DNA of 64,000 nucleotides from Bacillota bacterium. GTDB lineage: Bacteria; Bacillota; Desulfotomaculia; Desulfotomaculales; Desulfallaceae. Both the position numbers and the translations under genes were made by a program. Shown in pieces: positions 58,748 to 64,000 of this stretch. The DNA lies in assembly GCA_023439185.1 (NCBI GenBank), contig JAEXOR010000059.1, positions 47,739-111,738 on the forward strand, in the 5' to 3' direction. Under the pieces are notes generated by a model. It was not told the DNA's origin. It ran no database searches and saw nothing but the letters and a program-made list of their open reading frames with translations. Positions within the stretch are counted from its first letter, which is position 1; each line of letters opens with the position of its first letter.

Positions 58748-59311
58748 CTAATCTTTCCAGGCTAATATTTCCATCGGGTTCCTTGGGATCTTGGCCAGTT
58801 TAACATCAGGGTAACCGACAATAATCGGAGCGACTCCCCTGTAGTCCTGGGGTATCCCCATTTGTTGTTTAAACTCAGCAGAATTGATCAGGTATGTTGC
58901 AAAACCAATCCAGCAGGTTCCCATACCATGACTGAAAGCGGCCAGCATCAGGTTCTGACCGGCCAGGCAGCAGTCGCCCATACTGGTTAAACCTTGCCCT
59001 TTGGCATAAATGATAATCAGGGTCCCGGCGTTGTAAAAGATATTAAAATCAGGTGATTGAAGCAGTTTTTTATACCCCCGGGGATCATCGCTGTTGCCGA
59101 ATTTTTCAAGGACAAGCTTTTTGGCCTGGTCGGAATGAATTTTTAATAAATCTGAGTTCTGAATGACGGCAAAGGACCATGGCTGCAGATTTGAAGAGCT
59201 TGGCGCCTGGATGGCCGCCTCGATCAGTTTTATAACTAATTCTTTGGGAACGTCTTCATTTGTGTATTTACGAACCGAACGCCTGCCGTAAATGGCATCT
59301 ATAATGCTCAT
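58748..59311 (-). CDS. Nitroreductase-family oxidoreductase
   Basis: 187 residues from the ATG at 59311 (GGAGGTG eight bases upstream). FMN-binding motif IYGRRSVRKY at the start, APSSSNLQPWSFAVI, and the central GDCCLAGQNLMLAAFSHGMGTCWIG helix; closing YPD-containing strand. Acts on nitro compounds, quinones or flavins with NAD(P)H. The pair CC/CW in the central part may be oxygen-sensitive thiols but is not a cluster motif. Stand-alone gene. Confidence 0.9.
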   Translation of the reverse strand: MSIIDAIYGRRSVRKYTNEDVPKELVIKLIEAAIQAPSSSNLQPWSFAVIQNSDLLKIHSDQAKKLVLEKFGNSDDPRGYKKLLQSPDFNIFYNAGTLIIIYAKGQGLTSMGDCCLAGQNLMLAAFSHGMGTCWIGFATYLINSAEFKQQMGIPQDYRGVAPIIVGYPDVKLAKIPRNPMEILAWKD

Positions 59312-59480
59312 GTAACGCACCTCCGAAATTTAGTATCCCGCAAAATGCCTTAAAAAGACATGGCGCTCCCTTTTCGCCCCGTGATTTATATGTAGAATAT
59401 TAAGATTTAACCCCTGCTTTCTGCTGCTGGAGCTTTAGATTATGGTACAATACTATGAACTAACCAGAGACGGCCAAACA

Positions 59481-59612
59481 TTATGACCCCGAATATTCTA
59501 CTTCTTCAATAATGCTTTCCAAGTAAATTTCCAATTCATCCGGCGTCGTTCCGGTGCAACCGCCCAAACGGTCTTCCTCAACAGCCTGCAACTCTCCCCA
59601 CAGCTTAAGCAT
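59481..59612 (-). CDS. Small acidic protein, unrecognised
   Basis: 43 residues from the ATG at 59612, with an in-frame GTG 23 codons upstream as the alternative; neither has a convincing ribosome site. Sequence is helical and acidic (LWGELQAVEEDRLGGC, TPDELEIYLESIIEEVEY). It has the look of the small DNA-binding or antitoxin-like proteins found beside such repeats, but no family can be assigned. Confidence 0.35.
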   Translation of the reverse strand: MLKLWGELQAVEEDRLGGCTGTTPDELEIYLESIIEEVEYSGS

Positions 59613-59726
59613 TTTTTCACAACGGTTCAGTGTAAAAATAAAAATCACCTCACGTGTTATTCGCAAAATATACCGGTTCACCCGGTTCTAGCCATATCAT
59701 ATTTCTTTCATGGTTTAGGATCAAGA

Positions 59727-59757
59727 GGGAAGCAGGGGGACGGTTCTCTTGCTTCCC
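59727..59757 (+). repeat. REP-like hairpin, copy 2
   Basis: Same palindrome as at 58708-58736 with one change in the left arm. Lies 49 bases upstream of the transposase gene. Confidence 0.8.
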
Positions 59758-59805
59758 CTTCTATTATTGTTATGGTAGAATAAAACAAAAAATACAATCA
59801 CGGGA

Positions 59806-60588
59806 GTGATATATACGCCAAGACAAGCTCGCGAAAAAACTGAAAGCGGAATCTACCATATAATGATGAGGGGAGCCAACAGGCAAGAAATCTTCCATGA
59901 TGATGAAGACTGCATGAAATTCCTTGATATTATGAAAAAATATAAAAAACAAACTGAGACTAAAATATATGGATGGTGCCTGATGGGAAACCATGTCCAC
60001 CTACTGCTTGGAGAAGGCAATGAAGATATATCGGTTACAATGAAGCGTATAGGTGTGAGCTACGCATGGTATTACAATTGGAAATACAATACTGTAGGTC
60101 ATTTGTTCCAGGACAGATTTAAAAGCGAAGGAGTAGACAGCGATGCCTATCTTTTGACGGTTATTAGATACATACATCAAAACCCGGCAAAAGCCGGACT
60201 TGTAAAAAGTCTTTCAGATTGGAAATGGAGCAGTTGCGCGGGGTATTATGGAAACGACATTTATCCACCAGGATTGTTGGATAGTGAACTAATACTGAGT
60301 ATGATTTCTGGAGAAAAGAAAAATGCCATAACTGATTTTAAGAAGTTCAATGAAGTAGAAAATGAAGATCCTTGCCTAGAATATGAAAAAACTAAAAGGT
60401 TAACTGATGATCAGGCTAGATTGGAGATTAGCAAAATTATATCCGAAGCTGAAATGGCTCAAATAAAGAGTTTTCCGAAACAGCAAAGGGATGAAATATT
60501 ATCAAAGATAAAAAAGATTGAAGGTTTGACACAACGGCAGATAGCCAGGATTTTAGGTATTTCACCTAATTTGATATTCAAAACATGA
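59806..60588 (+). CDS. REP-associated tyrosine (Y1) transposase
   Basis: 260 residues, GTG start. HUH single-strand transposase: GIYHIMMRGANRQEIFHDDED at the start, the HUH motif GNHVHLLL, and the catalytic-tyrosine helix VIRYIHQNPAKAGLV. A C-terminal helix-turn-helix-like extension (LTQRQIARILGISPNLIF) is typical of the RAYT group (TnpA-REP), which mobilises REP hairpins instead of whole IS elements. Copies 2 and 3 of the hairpin bracket it in opposite orientations, so it probably forms a complete REP unit. Confidence 0.88.
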   Translation: MIYTPRQAREKTESGIYHIMMRGANRQEIFHDDEDCMKFLDIMKKYKKQTETKIYGWCLMGNHVHLLLGEGNEDISVTMKRIGVSYAWYYNWKYNTVGHLFQDRFKSEGVDSDAYLLTVIRYIHQNPAKAGLVKSLSDWKWSSCAGYYGNDIYPPGLLDSELILSMISGEKKNAITDFKKFNEVENEDPCLEYEKTKRLTDDQARLEISKIISEAEMAQIKSFPKQQRDEILSKIKKIEGLTQRQIARILGISPNLIFKT

Positions 60589-60600
60589 AGGGTGAATAAA

Positions 60601-60630
60601 GGAAGCAAGAGAACCGTCCCCTTGCTTCCC
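60601..60630 (-). repeat. REP-like hairpin, copy 3 (inverted)
   Basis: Inverted copy of the 59727 palindrome, 12 bases after the transposase stop. Confidence 0.8.
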
Positions 60631-60640
60631 AATTTACCCC

Positions 60641-62218
60641 TTAATCAACAATATAGTGAGCGCCCAGGCTTTCCTTGCGGGCCAGGGCAGCTTCGGTGAT
60701 TAGCCCGGCGGTAATCAGCATCAGCCTGGCTTGATGATATAACGACAGGTCACGGTAATCACCGATGGTTACGGCGTCCAGCCGTTGGTTTAACTCCGTC
60801 AATTGCTCCCGGGCCTGCCGCAGCCCGGCCCGGCTGCGCACCATGCCTACGTGCCGGCCCATCAGTGCACGCAGCTCCCGGACGATGCCTTCGATCTTCG
60901 CCGTCCCGCCGTCGTTCCCGCCGCCGTCAGAAGGACAGAACCCGGCCAGGGCTTCTTTGAGAATCCCGTTGACCAGCGCCTCATCCAGGCCGCCTGGGCC
61001 TGATACCACCGCCGTCTTAAGCTCCCCGGCGGCGCTTGCCCCGGCCCGCAGCCCAAACACCGCCGCTTCGGTAAGGGCATTGCCCGCCAGGCGGTTGGCC
61101 CCATGCACGCCCCCCGCCGCCTCGCCGCAGGCAAACAGGCCGGGTACCGTGCTGCGGCACTCGCCGTCGATAGCAACCCCGCCCATGGTGAAATGGGCTG
61201 CCGGAGCAACCTCCATCCGCATGTTTTCCTTCAGGTAGTTCAAAAAATCCGGGTACCTCTGCTTGATCACAGCGGATGGTACGCCGCCGAAGTCCATGAA
61301 CACCCCACCCCGTCCGGTGCCCCGTCCGGCTTCAATCTCGGCCAGAATCGCCAGGGCCATGACATCCCGGGTGGCCAGGCATCCCTGGGGCGAGTAGCGG
61401 GGCATGAAATCCTCGCCGTCACGGTTGCGCAGCACCGCTCCTTCCGTAAAGGGCGTGGTGGATAAAACAAGCCGGGGCGCATCCAGGGTCATCAGCGGAT
61501 GAAACTGAATAAACTCCAGATCCCTGAGTTTAGCCCCGGCTAGGTGCGCCAGGGCGTAACCGTCACCGGTCACATCCCCGGTGTTGGTACTTACCGGGTA
61601 CAACCGTCCCGCTCCGCCGCTGGCCAGCACCACCGCCCGGCACCCGATAATCGTGATCCACGGCCGGGCGCGGTGGAAGCCGTAAACCCCGATTACCCGC
61701 CCCCGGTCCACTGCCAGGCCGGTGATTAAAAGGTTGTCCATCATCCGCACGCCTGAAAGAGCCGCCTGCTCCAACAGCGGCAACGTCATGGCCATCCCGA
61801 TGGTGCGCGACTGCCCCAGCGCGCTCCAGTCAACCTTCAGAATACGCTCCCGGGAATGCCCCGGCGAGCCCTGGACTTCCATTGAGGCGCCGTCCCGTTG
61901 AAAGGGCACACCTCGCTTCGCCAACCAGAGGATGGCCTCCCGCGCGTCCCGGGCCAATATTGCCGCCAGTTCCCGATCGTTGTGATACGCCCCGCCGTCC
62001 ATGGTGTCCCCGATATGGGCGTTAATCGCCGCGGCGTCCTGCTCCAGCACCGCCGCCACGCTGTTGCGGGCCATGATGGAGTTGCCGCTGCGGCCGGCCT
62101 TGCCCTTGGCCGCGACAATCACCCCGGCGCCAAGTTCCCGGGCCCGCAGGGCGGCGCACAAACCGGCCAGTCCACCGCCAATAACCAGCACGTCCGTTTC
62201 AATTCGCGAATATTCCAT
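60641..62218 (-). CDS. Flavoprotein of the fumarate reductase / L-aspartate oxidase family
   Basis: 525 residues from the ATG at 62218, with GGGGGTGG six bases upstream. FAD dinucleotide motif VLVIGGGLAGLCAALRARE, the covalent-FAD-type NSIMARNSVAA region (no obvious histidine ligand there), IQFHPL, TEGAVLRN, AAHFTMGGVAID, GANRLAGNALTEAAVFG and a C-terminal helical domain. This set fits succinate dehydrogenase/fumarate reductase flavoproteins, NadB and thiol:fumarate reductases alike. There are no nadA/nadC or iron-sulfur subunit genes next to it, so the exact role is open. Confidence 0.82.
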   Translation of the reverse strand: MEYSRIETDVLVIGGGLAGLCAALRARELGAGVIVAAKGKAGRSGNSIMARNSVAAVLEQDAAAINAHIGDTMDGGAYHNDRELAAILARDAREAILWLAKRGVPFQRDGASMEVQGSPGHSRERILKVDWSALGQSRTIGMAMTLPLLEQAALSGVRMMDNLLITGLAVDRGRVIGVYGFHRARPWITIIGCRAVVLASGGAGRLYPVSTNTGDVTGDGYALAHLAGAKLRDLEFIQFHPLMTLDAPRLVLSTTPFTEGAVLRNRDGEDFMPRYSPQGCLATRDVMALAILAEIEAGRGTGRGGVFMDFGGVPSAVIKQRYPDFLNYLKENMRMEVAPAAHFTMGGVAIDGECRSTVPGLFACGEAAGGVHGANRLAGNALTEAAVFGLRAGASAAGELKTAVVSGPGGLDEALVNGILKEALAGFCPSDGGGNDGGTAKIEGIVRELRALMGRHVGMVRSRAGLRQAREQLTELNQRLDAVTIGDYRDLSLYHQARLMLITAGLITEAALARKESLGAHYIVD

Positions 62219-62249
62219 TCTCGCCACCCCCATTAAATTAATTGACTAA

Positions 62250-62279
62250 ATAAAAAAAGGAGCCTGTGCTCCTTTTTTA
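62250..62279 (-). terminator. Terminator of citramalate synthase gene
   Basis: GGAGC/GCTCC stem (62268-62272 with 62259-62263), flanked by A and T runs; the minus-strand T tract is TTTTTTTA. It overlaps the stop codon of the gene. Confidence 0.7.
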
Positions 62280-63890
62280 GCATTTGCCCCGAAAAACGCC
62301 GGTGATTTTTTCCGGACCCTCTTCGTCTTTGGTTTCCAGCCGCAGCAAGCCGTAAGCGATGCTGTCCACCAGCGCCTGCCAACTGGCTTCGATTATATTG
62401 GCGCTGACGCCCACGGTGCCCCAGGAACAGTGGCCGTCGCCGGTTTCCACCAGCACCCGCACCAGCGCGCCGGTGCCGTCCGCGCCTTCCAGCACCCGCA
62501 CCTTGTAGTCGGCCAGCTGCATACCGGCAATCTGCGGATAAGACTCCTCCAGGGCCTTGCGCAAGGCATTGTCCAGAGCGTTGACCGGACCGTTACCCTC
62601 GGCGGCGGTATGAACTAACCGGTCGCCCACGTTCATTTTGATGATGGCCTCGGAATAAACGGTGCTGTCCCGCATTTCAATGATTATTTTCAGGTTCTCC
62701 AGGGAAAAGGGTTCCCGGTAACCGTGGAAAGCCTTGCGCAGACGCAGTTCAAAGGACCCTTCCGCCCCTTCAAACTGGTAGCCCCGGTTTTCCAGCTCTT
62801 TAAGCTCTTCCAGCAGCTTGCGGTTTTCTTCCTTTTCCAGGCCCAGTCCAAGGTCCAGTTCCTTTGATTTATACAGCAGGTTGCTGACCCCGCTCAGCTC
62901 CGATACCAGCACCCGCCGCCGGTTGCCCACCTGTTCCGGCTCAATGTGCTCGTAAGTGCGGGGGTTTTTCAGCAGCGCGCTAACGTGCACGCCGCCCTTG
63001 TGGGCAAAGGCGCTGCCCCCCACGTAAGGCTGGTTGCTCAGCGGATGCATGTTTGCCGTTTCGCTGACAAAACGGGAAAGCTCCGTAAGGTCCTTCAGGT
63101 TTTGATCGGGAATGCTTCCCAGTCCGCATTTCAGGGCCAGATTGGGGATGATCGAGCACAGGTTGGCGTTGCCGCAACGTTCGCCGTACCCGTTGATGGT
63201 CCCCTGCACCTGGATTGCCCCGGCCTGCACCGCCATAATGGAATTGGCCACCGCCAGTTCACCGTCGTTATGGCAGTGAATACCCAAAGGCACCTCTATT
63301 TCGCCGGCCACGGCGGCAACCATCTCAAACACCTCATTGGGCAGCCGGCCGCCGTTGGTGTCGCAGAGAACAATCCGGTGTGCGCCGCCGTCACTGGCCG
63401 CCCGCAGGGTGGCCATGGCGTATTCCCGGTTGGCCCTGCAGCCGTCAAAAAAATGTTCGGCGTCGTAAATCACTTCCAGGTCCTGCTGCTTAAGGTAAGC
63501 GACGGACTCTTTGATCATCAGCAGGTTTTCTTCCGGGGTGGTTTGCAGCGCCTGTTTCACATGAAAATCCCAGGTTTTGCCGAATAATGTGGCCACAGGC
63601 GTCCCGGCCTTGATAATCTGCCGCAGGTTTTCATCCTCTTCGGCGGAGACCCCGGGCCTCCTGGTGCTGCCAAAGGCGGTGATCCGGGCGTTCTTCAGCC
63701 GGTGGTTCTTAATCAACTCAAAGAAAGCCATGTCCTTGGGGTTGGAGCCGGGCCAACCGCCCTCGATATAATGAAAGCCCGCCTCGTCCAGCTTCAGGGC
63801 GATTTTCACCTTATCCTTGGCGGAAAAAGAGATGCCCTCGCCCTGGGCCCCGTCACGCAGCGTGGTATCATAAATTTCTATTCTTGGCAA
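62277..63890 (-). CDS. cimA: Citramalate synthase
   Basis: 537 residues. Condenses pyruvate and acetyl-CoA to (R)-citramalate, feeding a threonine-independent route to 2-oxobutyrate and isoleucine. HMGL-like TIM barrel with TLRDGAQGEGISFSAKDKVKIA at the start, the metal/substrate motif GIHCHNDGELAVAN, and GNANLCSIIPNLALK. A LeuA-type regulatory domain follows (about 400-525), so feedback by isoleucine or leucine is possible. TLRDGAQGE and the RxGG-free barrel start separate it from 2-isopropylmalate synthase (CimA-type branch, in the family known from Leptospira and Geobacter). GGGGTG precedes the ATG. Confidence 0.9.
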   Translation of the reverse strand: MPRIEIYDTTLRDGAQGEGISFSAKDKVKIALKLDEAGFHYIEGGWPGSNPKDMAFFELIKNHRLKNARITAFGSTRRPGVSAEEDENLRQIIKAGTPVATLFGKTWDFHVKQALQTTPEENLLMIKESVAYLKQQDLEVIYDAEHFFDGCRANREYAMATLRAASDGGAHRIVLCDTNGGRLPNEVFEMVAAVAGEIEVPLGIHCHNDGELAVANSIMAVQAGAIQVQGTINGYGERCGNANLCSIIPNLALKCGLGSIPDQNLKDLTELSRFVSETANMHPLSNQPYVGGSAFAHKGGVHVSALLKNPRTYEHIEPEQVGNRRRVLVSELSGVSNLLYKSKELDLGLGLEKEENRKLLEELKELENRGYQFEGAEGSFELRLRKAFHGYREPFSLENLKIIIEMRDSTVYSEAIIKMNVGDRLVHTAAEGNGPVNALDNALRKALEESYPQIAGMQLADYKVRVLEGADGTGALVRVLVETGDGHCSWGTVGVSANIIEASWQALVDSIAYGLLRLETKDEEGPEKITGVFRGKC

Positions 63891-64000
63891 TGTCGCACCC
63901 CCTCTGGTGCCAGGTGTTAAAAGTTAATTTGTTAAAAGTTAGAAGCAAAATTTCTATTTTTGCAAAGTGGCGGGCTTTGGTGCGCGGTGTTAAAAATTAA

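Noticed and set aside
63891..64000. T-box or attenuator upstream of citramalate synthase
   Set aside because: Only 110 bases are in the window and they show no T-box core; any such leader would lie outside.

Overview
The window looks like a chromosomal segment of an anaerobic, endospore-forming Firmicute of the Desulfotomaculum/Pelotomaculum (Peptococcaceae) type. This is an inference from gene content: a glmS ribozyme, CdaA/CdaR, a CotF/DUF3231-like protein, a SipW-type signal peptidase, and a long beta-oxidation operon driven by a sigma-54 promoter. No rRNA, tRNA or CRISPR array was seen.

Layout. 1-11.5 kb: cell-envelope and c-di-AMP housekeeping genes on the minus strand (amidase, glmS with its self-cleaving ribozyme, glmM with a near-perfect sigma-A promoter, cdaR, cdaA). 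Several things interrupt this block: a DUF3231 gene bracketed by IS21-like ends, an FGGY kinase, and a MntA/HepT toxin-antitoxin pair. 11.6-31.2 kb: one minus-strand run of 19 genes encoding an extracellular contractile injection system (eCIS, Afp/PVC type). In transcription order it holds the AAA+ ATPase, a large HNH-nuclease/metalloprotease effector candidate, the cap, one sheath, one tube, a gp26-like protein whose end has a -1 frameshift signal into a DUF6760 frame, a Pro/Ala-rich protein in the tape-measure position, hub and spike genes, gp25, baseplate J, a gpI/beta-propeller protein and a fibre.

31.4-34.7 kb and 52.8-57.9 kb look like two halves of one surface-protein locus: a NarL-type regulator and four exported proteins (at least three with SipW-type leaders) on the left, and DUF5305, a SipW-like peptidase with an extra membrane domain, a NarX-type histidine kinase and a PilT-like pseudo-ATPase on the right. 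Between them lies about 18 kb with an Rpn-type nuclease gene, a sigma-54 activator and a sigma-54-promoted operon of 14 genes (three SDRs, a MFS carrier with a 31-residue membrane peptide, CoA transferase, two acyl-CoA dehydrogenases, two enoyl-CoA hydratases, two hydroxyacyl-CoA dehydrogenases, two thiolases). A damaged copy of the 3' end of the DUF5305 gene at the left border of this stretch suggests that it was inserted or rearranged into the surface-protein locus.

58-64 kb: a Cu/Zn superoxide dismutase without signal peptide, a nitroreductase, a REP-associated Y1 transposase with three copies of its hairpin repeat, a fumarate-reductase-type flavoprotein, and citramalate synthase.
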